A DNA stretch of 50,325 bases from a virus. The stretch is from positions 1 through 50,325 of the IMG/VR virus record IMGVR_UViG_3300021142_001757; one strand, given 5' to 3'. Position 1 is the stretch's first letter, and every line of letters begins with the position of its first letter. Below are positions 32,502-39,967 of the stretch, piece after piece. Under the pieces are notes generated by a model that was not told the DNA's origin, did no database searches, and worked only from the letters and a program-made list of their open reading frames with translations. Made by a program: the position numbers and the translations under genes.

Positions 32502-32855
32502 ATGTCAGATGGTGGCGGCGGAAGTGGCGGAACAATAAATGCAAATCCTATTCCTAGCATTGCAAACCCTGTTGCATTTATAAATTTAAATGGTAATAGT
32601 GGTGTAACTGGTTCTACTGCACAAAACAATAGTGCAACTAATGCCAATGTTGGTTATGGCGGCGGCGGAGCCTCTGCTAGCACTTCTTATGGCAGTGCAA
32701 CTGGTGGAAGCGGCGGCAGTGGTGCATATGTAGAAATTATCTACAACGGTGGACAAATTCCCAATGGTTATTCGCTAAATTATACACTAGGTGCTGCTGG
32801 CATTGGCGGAGCAACTTCTGGTGCCAGTGGCGGTATTAAAATTACATGGGCATAA
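32502..32855 (+). CDS. Gly-rich tip adhesin, C-terminal part of split gene
   Basis: A 117-aa protein in the same reading frame as the preceding ORF, with its own AAGGAATTAAAA site, so it is expressed as a separate polypeptide. It consists of a Gly/Ser opening, ANVGYGGGGASASTSYGSAT, GGSGGSGAYVEIIYNGG, a strand pair (NGYSLNYTLGAAGIGG), and a C-terminal SGGIKITWA strand. In the intact Gly-rich protein at 42608-43684 the equivalent elements are on one chain (VECVGGGG..., ending GVIRIWEY). This suggests that this small protein completes the fold begun by its neighbour. Confidence 0.6.
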   Translation: MSDGGGGSGGTINANPIPSIANPVAFINLNGNSGVTGSTAQNNSATNANVGYGGGGASASTSYGSATGGSGGSGAYVEIIYNGGQIPNGYSLNYTLGAAGIGGATSGASGGIKITWA

Positions 32856-32858
32856 ATA
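32851..32858 (+). promoter_or_regulatory. Late promoter box CATAAATA
   Basis: Overlaps the stop of the split adhesin gene; 22 bases before ATG 32881. Confidence 0.6.
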
Positions 32859-32880
32859 TTTTACAATCAGGTAAAGTATA

Positions 32881-33714
32881 ATGACCCTTCAAACCACTGG
32901 ACATATAAGTTTAAACAATATCAATGGTGAATTTAGTAAAGGTCGTGACTTTGCGCCTTATCATGGTGTTAAATTTTATAAACCAAGCACTTCTACTCTA
33001 GGTAATTTTAGTACCAATACACTACACATGAGTGATTTTTATGGCACTCAAAATGGTATTATCATTAATATAACCATTAGTAGCGACACGCAAAACTATG
33101 TTCTAAGTCCTTCGAATGGCAGTGTTAGCCCAACTTATGTTGCTGGTTTTACTACGATTAATTTAACTATTAACAGTGGAATATATGTAGGTAGCACATC
33201 TACTGGAACGTATTCTCTTACTGTAACTGGTTTTACAACTGGCGATACTATTAATATTATCAACAATGGTATAATTATTGGTTGCGGTGGAAATGGTGGA
33301 AATGGAACTGGTGGAGCAGGCAATGCAGGCGCTGCTGGCGGAAATGCATTAACTTTAACATATGCTAGTAATATAACAAACAATGGAACTATTGCTGGCG
33401 GCGGTGGCGGCGGTGGTGCCAGCGATGGTGGTTCAACATATGGAAGTTGTCTTGGCGGCGGACACAGTTATAACGGTAACGGCGGAGGCGGTGGTGCTGG
33501 TTATAATCCAGGCAGCGGCGGTAGTGGTGACAGCAGTGGTAGCAGTGGAACAAGAACTGCTGGTGGTGCTGGTGCAGCAACTGGCGGTGGTCCTGGTTTG
33601 GCTGGCGGCACCAGTAATAATGGTAGAGCAGGCGGCGCAGCAGGTAACTATATAGTAGGTTCAAGTTATGCTAACTGGATAGTGACTGGAACCCGATTAG
33701 GCGGAAGTTTATAA
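32881..33714 (+). CDS. Gp38-like Gly-rich receptor-binding adhesin
   Basis: A 277-aa protein. The N-terminal module (GHISLNNINGEFSKGRDFAP, then FSTNTLHMSDFYGTQNG) is shared with the gene at 31869. Residues about 60-130 form a beta domain (NITISSDTQNYVLSPSNGSV, TTINLTINSGIYVGS, GDTINIINNGIIIG) seen in Gly-rich phage adhesins. The rest is Gly-rich blocks separated by variable loops (GGGGGGGASDGG, GGGHSYNGNGGGGGAGYNPG), ending YANWIVTGTRLGGSL. The layout is that of T-even gp38-type proteins, where loop variation sets host range. It has its own promoter, so it could be expressed independently of the split adhesin before it. Confidence 0.75.
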   Translation: MTLQTTGHISLNNINGEFSKGRDFAPYHGVKFYKPSTSTLGNFSTNTLHMSDFYGTQNGIIINITISSDTQNYVLSPSNGSVSPTYVAGFTTINLTINSGIYVGSTSTGTYSLTVTGFTTGDTINIINNGIIIGCGGNGGNGTGGAGNAGAAGGNALTLTYASNITNNGTIAGGGGGGGASDGGSTYGSCLGGGHSYNGNGGGGGAGYNPGSGGSGDSSGSSGTRTAGGAGAATGGGPGLAGGTSNNGRAGGAAGNYIVGSSYANWIVTGTRLGGSL

Positions 33715-33723
33715 GGAATTAAA

Positions 33724-34044
33724 ATGGATACATTAACTGTAAAAGTTCATGAATATGATGAAGATACACATAGTTTAATCGTTAGTTTTGCAACTGACGC
33801 AAGCGAGATGAGTGTTGATGAAAGTGAAAGATATAGCTTTGAGATTGCTAACTACAATCCAAGCGATATGGAAGATACATTGATGCAAATTACTAAACAA
33901 GGCGCACAAATTGCGCATAAGAAATGGTTAGCGGAACAAAGCAAAAGCAACGATATAGTAGTAGGTGCAGCAAAAGATGTGGTAGGTAAAGTTTATAATT
34001 ATCAAATTGCTGATCTATTGCCAAAGGATATTGTTATAACATGA
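33724..34044 (+). CDS. Hypothetical small protein, fibre-associated
   Basis: A 106-aa soluble, mildly acidic protein: DTLTVKVHEYDEDTHSLIVS, then DESERYSFEIANYNPSD, a helix MEDTLMQITKQGAQIAHKKW, and a final NYQIADLLPKDIVIT. It has none of the Gly/Asn/Ser richness of the fibres, so it is more likely an assembly factor or chaperone than a structural piece. It has an AAGGAATTAAA site nine bases after the adhesin stop, and its stop overlaps the next start (ATGA). The family is not recognised. Confidence 0.5.
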   Translation: MDTLTVKVHEYDEDTHSLIVSFATDASEMSVDESERYSFEIANYNPSDMEDTLMQITKQGAQIAHKKWLAEQSKSNDIVVGAAKDVVGKVYNYQIADLLPKDIVIT

Positions 34045-34583
34045 TAAACATGTCCGAAAAAGTTTTTATAAAAGAAATTAAATTACAATATGCAAAAGCA
34101 ACCTATACAGAAGTTGGTGATGATTTAGTTCATGCTATCACTAATGGTGGATTCAGTCCACATCTTTATAATCGTCGCCATATTGTAACCAATGGTTCTT
34201 TTAAAATTGATTGGATGGCTGGTGGAAGTGTGTTAGGTTTATATAATCTACATACAGAAGATGATATTTTAACTGATTTAATGGTTTATCCATTCAAACA
34301 TCAACCAAGTGATGCTATTAAATTGACTGCATTGGTAGAGAATAGTGCATATTATTGTATTCTTCCATTAAATGAAAATATAAACACAATTAATGATGAG
34401 CAATTTGATTTAGTTGCAAATCAACCTTTTACTCTACAAAGAGGCAGATTGTATGTGAGTAATATTGATTTAAGTGTAAATGGAAAAGATAATACAGCAC
34501 TTAAACCTTTTGCCTGTGTTTATAATGAAGTAACTATTACTCCATCAACAGATTGTAAACTAGCAAGTTTTTACGCAATATAA
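34041..34583 (+). CDS. Hypothetical protein, fibre-associated
   Basis: A 180-aa protein that begins in the preceding stop (ATGATAAACATG; a second in-frame ATG lies three codons later). It has a beta-rich central part (FKIDWMAGGSVLGLYNLHTE, ILTDLMVYPFKHQPSDAIKL, NSAYYCILPLNENINTI) and ends with TLQRGRLYVSNIDLSVNGKD, which could be a cupin-like or jelly-roll fold, though no metal-binding motif is complete. It is transcribed with the previous gene downstream of the Gly-rich adhesin. It may be a fibre assembly factor or a virion component. I do not recognise a family. Confidence 0.5.
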   Translation: MINMSEKVFIKEIKLQYAKATYTEVGDDLVHAITNGGFSPHLYNRRHIVTNGSFKIDWMAGGSVLGLYNLHTEDDILTDLMVYPFKHQPSDAIKLTALVENSAYYCILPLNENINTINDEQFDLVANQPFTLQRGRLYVSNIDLSVNGKDNTALKPFACVYNEVTITPSTDCKLASFYAI

Positions 34584-34596
34584 AAAGCAAAATTTC

Positions 34597-34604
34597 CATA
34601 AATA
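34597..34604 (+). promoter_or_regulatory. Late promoter box CATAAATA
   Basis: Box 18 bases before ATG 34623, with GGGAG in the short leader. Confidence 0.6.
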
Positions 34605-34622
34605 ATTCGTGGGAGTTTTAAG

Positions 34623-37600
34623 ATGGCAACGAATGCGTTAACAAGAATTCGTAATAATCAGGTTTACAATAATGATATTAATGCGCAATATAAATTGCAG
34701 CCTTATAGTGTAACGGGTGGATTACTTTCTAATAATTTTACTTACACTGGTAATATGACTATTGGTAACTTGACCGTTAATGGACAAACTACCACAATTG
34801 ATACTACAAACCTTGTTGTTGCTGACCCACTATTAGCCATTAACAGAAACCAAAGTGGTACTCCCTCATATGACCTTGGTTTTGTTATGGGTCGTGGTAA
34901 CCAAACAAACGTAGCTATGATTTGGGAAGAAGGCGCACAGCAATTCCAATTACAATATACCACTGAATCTACTGCTGCTACTACATTTGGTACAATTAAT
35001 AACAGTGGTTATGCTAATTTACAGGCATATGGTATTAAAGTTAACAATGCAACTATTGGAACAAGCAATGTAACTAACTTTGTTGCAAGTAACGTTGCTA
35101 TTACTGGCGGAACTATTGATAATACAACAATTGGCGCTACAACTCCTAATAGCGGTGTATTCACTAGCGTAACAACCTCATCTGGCGGTCAATTAACTGG
35201 TTATCATACTGGTGCTATTGGTGCAAATACTGCTAATAGTGGCGCATTTACAACAATTACTACAACGAGCACATTGGTTTCACAAGGAACTATAACTGGT
35301 GCTGGTCAAATAATTGGTTACTTTAATGGTGCAGTTGGTGCTAATGCGCCCAATACTGTCGTTGCAACAAGTGTTACAACTACAAATGGTGGACAATTAA
35401 CTGGTTATCATACTGGTGCTATAGGTGCAAACGCAGCAAACACGGGTGCATTTACTACAGTTACTACAACTGGGACATTAGTTTCTCAGTCAACTATTTC
35501 TGCACCAACTATTAATGCTGGTACAATTGGTAACACTGGTGCCACATTTACTGGTGCTAGCGGAACATTGACAGGAAATCTTTCACTCAATGCTGTAAGT
35601 GCTGGTCAAATTGGCAATGTTGGAACCGTTCTTGAAGGTGTTATTGGCAGTGCTACACCAAGTCAACCTAACATTACAAGCGTTGGAACATTAACATCAC
35701 TTACTGTAAGTGGTGCAGTAAATGCAAACACGTTTAATGGTGTTGCTGTTTATGCTGGTACAATTGGTAATACTGGTGCAGCATTGACTGCATCAACTGC
35801 TACAATTACTGGAACAGCAAATTCTTATTCTGCTGGTCAAGGTGCCCTACAAATTAGTGGTGGTTTTTATGCTGCTGGTGATAGTTATATCGCAGGTAAC
35901 CTGATTGTTGCAAATCTTCAAGCAACACAACAACAAATATTAGTTGTTCAAGAACCATTACTATATTTGCAAAGTTATGGTATTGGCACTTATAACTATG
36001 ATATTGGTTTCTATGGTCACTTTATTGGCGGTAATAATAACAGTTATCAACATACTGGTCTTGTAAGAAATTATATTGATAATGACTGGTATCTATTTAG
36101 TAACGTTGGCGAACCAAGCGGAAACGTTGTTACCTTTAACAGCAATACAGTGTATGATACACTAAAACTTGGTGCATTGCTAGTTCAAAATACGACTCCA
36201 TCAACTAGTAGCACAACTGGTGCTCTTCAAGTTGCTGGCGGTGCAGGAATTGTAGGTAATCTAAACGTTGGTGGCAATGTTAATATTACTGGCAATATAA
36301 ATGCAGTTCTTTCAAATGTTATTACACAAAGCGGTGTGTTCTATGGCGCACCAACTACTGGATTTAATGCACTTTATGCTGGTCAAACTGGTTATACTCC
36401 ACTTGCACAAACTCTCGTTCAAGTCAGTGGAAACTATAACGGATTTGTGCAAGTAAACGAACAAAATACAAACAGTGGCGCAAGTGCAAGTACTGACTTT
36501 ATTGCTACAGCAAATAATGGTAATGATAATGATACCTATATTGATTTGGGTATCAACAGTAGTGGTTATGTAAATGCTACCTATGCTTTACAGGCAGCAA
36601 ACGACGGTTATCTATATGTTGCTGGCAATACAACAACTGGTGGCGGTAACCTTGTAATTTCTACTACTACTGCAAACGATATTATCTATTCACTTGGTGG
36701 CATTGCAACTGCAAACGAATTTGCTCGTATGAGAGCAAACACAAATAGTTTTGTGATCAGTAGTACTACAAATTCAACTTCTACTACAACGGGTGCACTA
36801 CAAGTTCGTGGTGGCGTTGGTGTAAGTGGAAATGTTAATGTTGGCAGCAATCTTTATGTAACTGGCGCTACATTTAGTGGCACCATATTAAATTATGTTC
36901 CACAGTATTCATATTTCCAACACGGCGGAAACATTAACAACTATGTTCAAATAGTTAATCAAAACCTAAACGGCGGAAATCAGGCAACAACTGATTATGT
37001 TGCTGTTGCAAATAATGGTAGCGATAGCGATACATTTATTGATTTTGGTATCAATAGCAGTGGTTATAATCAAACTGCTTATAATTTAACAGGTCCAAAT
37101 GATGGTTATCTATATGTTGCTGGTAACACAACAACTGGTGGTGGAAATCTTGTAATAAGCACATATACACTAAATGATATCGTATTCTCACTTGCTGGTT
37201 CTGCAACTGGCAATGAAATTGCTCGTTATCGTGCTAATACAAACAGTTATGTTATTAGTAGCACTACTAATTCAACTTCTACTACAACAGGCGCACTACA
37301 AGTTCGTGGTGGCGCTGGTGTAAGTGGAAACATTTACAGTGGTGCAAATATCTATGCTACTACTGCAATTTCTGCGCCAACAATGTTGAATAGCAACATT
37401 TATCCACTAAGTGGTAGCGATCTTTATAAGAATACTGGTGCAAATGGTAATCTTTGGATTAACTATAACGGTGTTGTTGCTAATGTTATTGTCAATGGCA
37501 ACACTGCTGCAAACTATGGTAATCTATTCATTGTTAATGGTGCAACTGGTCAAGTCGGTATTAAACAACCAATTGGTTCATTTATTGGCAATGCAAGTTT

Positions 37601-38435
37601 CCAAGTTAATAGCACAGATAGTATTATAATTCCAGTTGGAACAACCTCACAACGTCCAGGCAATGCTACAATTGGTATGATGCGTTATAATACACAAGTT
37701 GGACAGATTGAGTTTTGGAATGGAAGTCAATGGAATACAACTGCTGGTTCATTCACTGTAATCAGTGAAAATACATATACTGGCGATGGTACAACCACTG
37801 CATATACTTTAAGTCAAAGTGCAACTACTAATGCTACACTGGTAATGATTAATGGTGTGGTTCAAATACCAATTACCGCTTATAGCGTAAGTGGAACTAC
37901 ATTAACATTTACCGAAGCACCACTATCTACTGATATTATTGATGCTCGTGTTATTACTACTACTAGTCAAGTAAGTGCTATTACCGCGGGTACTAGTGCA
38001 ATCAATATAACTGATACTGGCGCAGGCACTGGCAACGCATCTACAATTGTTAACAGCACTGTAAGATATATTGCTAACACTGGAACAACTGGTAGTAATT
38101 ATTTCAATGGTGGTCAAGCACCAACTATGGGCAATATTGCTCTTACTCAAAATACTCCTACCGCAATTGATAGTTTCTCAGCTAGTGCTTTCCGCGGTGC
38201 CAAATATGTAATCAAGGTAACTGATGGCACAAATAACCGTTATAGTATGGCAGAATTAATTGTTGTTCACGATGGAACAACGCCAACTAGTCAAATTTAT
38301 GGCGTAGTAAACACAGGTGCCAATGCACTTGCAAACTTCTCTACTTCATTAAGCGGTGGAATTGTTTATATGAACGCAAACACTTGGAGCAGCACGGCAT
38401 CTGCTACAATGTTCCCAACTTATATGCCAGTATAA
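34623..38435 (+). CDS. Giant modular tail-fibre protein
   Basis: A 1270-aa protein built from shared fibre modules. Near the N-terminus: TTIDTTNLVVADPLLAINRN and MIWEEGAQQFQLQY. Next come GYHTGAIGANTANSGAFTT units (about 190-300), repeated AGTIGNTGA turns, and a YDIGFYGHF..HTGLVRNYIDNDWYLFSN module (about 445-520) shared with the 39968 gene. Two tandem GINSSGY..NDGYLYVAGNTTTGGGN modules follow (about 600-720 and 775-885), then RPGNATIGMMRYNTQVGQIE, YTGDGTTTAYTLSQ (about 1050), and a C-terminal domain (GAKYVIKVTDGTNNRYSMAE; end FPTYMPV) shared with the 27684 gene. The C-terminal domain is probably the receptor-binding end. Confidence 0.75.
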   Translation: MATNALTRIRNNQVYNNDINAQYKLQPYSVTGGLLSNNFTYTGNMTIGNLTVNGQTTTIDTTNLVVADPLLAINRNQSGTPSYDLGFVMGRGNQTNVAMIWEEGAQQFQLQYTTESTAATTFGTINNSGYANLQAYGIKVNNATIGTSNVTNFVASNVAITGGTIDNTTIGATTPNSGVFTSVTTSSGGQLTGYHTGAIGANTANSGAFTTITTTSTLVSQGTITGAGQIIGYFNGAVGANAPNTVVATSVTTTNGGQLTGYHTGAIGANAANTGAFTTVTTTGTLVSQSTISAPTINAGTIGNTGATFTGASGTLTGNLSLNAVSAGQIGNVGTVLEGVIGSATPSQPNITSVGTLTSLTVSGAVNANTFNGVAVYAGTIGNTGAALTASTATITGTANSYSAGQGALQISGGFYAAGDSYIAGNLIVANLQATQQQILVVQEPLLYLQSYGIGTYNYDIGFYGHFIGGNNNSYQHTGLVRNYIDNDWYLFSNVGEPSGNVVTFNSNTVYDTLKLGALLVQNTTPSTSSTTGALQVAGGAGIVGNLNVGGNVNITGNINAVLSNVITQSGVFYGAPTTGFNALYAGQTGYTPLAQTLVQVSGNYNGFVQVNEQNTNSGASASTDFIATANNGNDNDTYIDLGINSSGYVNATYALQAANDGYLYVAGNTTTGGGNLVISTTTANDIIYSLGGIATANEFARMRANTNSFVISSTTNSTSTTTGALQVRGGVGVSGNVNVGSNLYVTGATFSGTILNYVPQYSYFQHGGNINNYVQIVNQNLNGGNQATTDYVAVANNGSDSDTFIDFGINSSGYNQTAYNLTGPNDGYLYVAGNTTTGGGNLVISTYTLNDIVFSLAGSATGNEIARYRANTNSYVISSTTNSTSTTTGALQVRGGAGVSGNIYSGANIYATTAISAPTMLNSNIYPLSGSDLYKNTGANGNLWINYNGVVANVIVNGNTAANYGNLFIVNGATGQVGIKQPIGSFIGNASFQVNSTDSIIIPVGTTSQRPGNATIGMMRYNTQVGQIEFWNGSQWNTTAGSFTVISENTYTGDGTTTAYTLSQSATTNATLVMINGVVQIPITAYSVSGTTLTFTEAPLSTDIIDARVITTTSQVSAITAGTSAINITDTGAGTGNASTIVNSTVRYIANTGTTGSNYFNGGQAPTMGNIALTQNTPTAIDSFSASAFRGAKYVIKVTDGTNNRYSMAELIVVHDGTTPTSQIYGVVNTGANALANFSTSLSGGIVYMNANTWSSTASATMFPTYMPV
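36771..36832 (+). repeat. 62-bp near-identical tandem module boundary
   Basis: Matches 37269-37330 with three mismatches. It encodes NSTSTTTGALQVRGG at the end of each of the two tandem GINSS modules, marking a roughly 500-base internal duplication. Confidence 0.85.
37096..37153 (+). repeat. 58-bp identical repeat, copy 2 (fibre module)
   Basis: Second copy of the 28660-28717 sequence, in the giant modular fibre gene 8.4 kb away, same orientation and frame. Confidence 0.9.
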
Positions 38436-38459
38436 TAGCCAGCAGGGAGATATGGAACT

Positions 38460-39938
38460 ATGGCAAATACAAATTTTACGGTACATAACGGTCTCACCGT
38501 AGGACCACTTTCTATTGATGCATCAACTGGTAGTATTTCTACTAGTGGTACTATTACGTCTACAAACGCAAGCCCAATGGCATTTTCTACTATTAATGCT
38601 GGCACCATAGGTAATAGTGGTGCTGCATTTACAGGTGCTACATTAGTTACTACTGGTAATATATATGGTGGTGGCAATATAATTGCAGCAAGTGGAACAG
38701 CAAGCACAAGTTTAACAACTGGTGCACTAGTTGTAAGTGGATCAGGTGGCGTTGGTGTTGGTGGTACTGTAACCGCTGCAAATGTCGCATCTGTTAGTGG
38801 AACAAATGTTGGATATCTTACTGCCGATGCAAACTATGTTCATATTGGTGCAGCATCTGCTACCCAATTAAACTGGAAAGTTGCAGGTCAAACTCCTGCA
38901 TTCGTTGCTGCAAACGGCAGTGTTGTAATTACTGGTAACTCATCTCTAAACAGTAGTGGCGCTGGTAACCTGTTTGTTCGTAACAATACTGGTGCCGCTG
39001 TTGGTATGGCAATTACTGATGCTGTTAGTTTTCACGTTGGAACAGTAACCAATAGTCAATTTAACTTAAAACAAAACAACACAACACAAGCATATATCGA
39101 TACAAGCGGTAACGTAAATGTTGTTAATAGTTTATATGTTACTGGTAACTTAGTTGTTAGTGGTGCAATTACTACTACTGGCAGTAATAATATTACTACC
39201 ACTAATAAAAATTTAGTGTTAGCAAATAATCAAACAACTGGTGCTGGCATTGATGGTGCTGGTATATATCTTGGTTCACCAACTGTTGCAAGTTGGGTTT
39301 ATAATAATGCTACAACTAGTTGGCAAAGCAATGAAAACGTATTGCCATCAACAAATAACACATTAAATCTTGGTGGCAGCAGCAATTATTGGAATACAAT
39401 TTATGTTGGAACTGTCACGGCAAGTGGTGGTATTAGTGGAACTACTGGAACATTTAGTGGAACTGTAAGACCTACTGCAAACGCAAGTGTAACTCTTGGT
39501 TCATCAAGTTTTTACTGGTCAACAGTCTATGGTGTATCTTTTGTTGGTACATCAACTACTGCACAATACGCCGACGTTGCAGAAAAATATACAAGCGATG
39601 CGCAATATGAACCAGGCACTGTTTTAGATTTTGGTGGCGAATATGAAGTTACCATCAGTAATATTAATGGCAGTCAATATGTTGCTGGCGTAGTTTCAAC
39701 TAATCCTGCTTATCTTATGAATAGTGGTTTAGAAGAAGGTTCTGTTGCTGTTGCGTTAACTGGTCGTGTTCCTTGTAAGGTTACTGGACCTGTTCGCAAA
39801 GGTCAAATGATGGTGTCGAATGGTGATGGAACTGCTCGTGCAGAAAACAATCCAACTATGGGTAGCGTTATTGGTAAAGCACTAGAAAACTTTGGCGATG
39901 GAGTAGGCGTTATAGAGGTTGTTGTTGGTCGTCTCTAA
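38460..39938 (+). CDS. Tail-fibre protein with Peptidase_G2-like C-terminal domain
   Basis: A 492-aa protein. The N-terminus NTNFTVHNGLTVGPLSIDAS is a common fibre opening; next come STSLTTGALVVSGSGGVGVG and TTTNKNLVLANNQTTGAGID units, then NTLNLGGSSNYWNTIYVGTV before the C-terminal domain. That domain (from about residue 370) has YADVAEKYTSDAQYEPGTVL, VAGVVSTNPAYLMNSG, VALTGRVPCKVTGPV, and GSVIGKALENF, resembling Peptidase_G2-type intramolecular chaperones that trim themselves after trimerisation. The same domain ends the 48779 gene. ATG lies ten bases after an AGGGAG site. Confidence 0.75.
   Translation: MANTNFTVHNGLTVGPLSIDASTGSISTSGTITSTNASPMAFSTINAGTIGNSGAAFTGATLVTTGNIYGGGNIIAASGTASTSLTTGALVVSGSGGVGVGGTVTAANVASVSGTNVGYLTADANYVHIGAASATQLNWKVAGQTPAFVAANGSVVITGNSSLNSSGAGNLFVRNNTGAAVGMAITDAVSFHVGTVTNSQFNLKQNNTTQAYIDTSGNVNVVNSLYVTGNLVVSGAITTTGSNNITTTNKNLVLANNQTTGAGIDGAGIYLGSPTVASWVYNNATTSWQSNENVLPSTNNTLNLGGSSNYWNTIYVGTVTASGGISGTTGTFSGTVRPTANASVTLGSSSFYWSTVYGVSFVGTSTTAQYADVAEKYTSDAQYEPGTVLDFGGEYEVTISNINGSQYVAGVVSTNPAYLMNSGLEEGSVAVALTGRVPCKVTGPVRKGQMMVSNGDGTARAENNPTMGSVIGKALENFGDGVGVIEVVVGRL
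39693..39722 (+). repeat. 30-bp identical repeat in Peptidase_G2-like domains, copy 1
   Basis: Identical to 49901-49930; encodes VSTNPAYLMN in the C-terminal chaperone-like domains of two fibre genes 10.2 kb apart. Confidence 0.9.
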
Positions 39939-39941
39939 TAG

Positions 39942-39949
39942 GGTAAATA
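39942..39949 (+). promoter_or_regulatory. Possible late promoter box GGTAAATA
   Basis: TAAATA core 18 bases before ATG 39968, same spacing as the stronger boxes in this locus. Confidence 0.45.
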
Positions 39950-39967
39950 CTATATTAGAGAACCGCA

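Noticed and set aside
33383-33664. Overlapping frames on both strands in the Gly-rich adhesin
   Set aside because: GGN-rich repeats keep all frames open; no start signals and low-complexity products.
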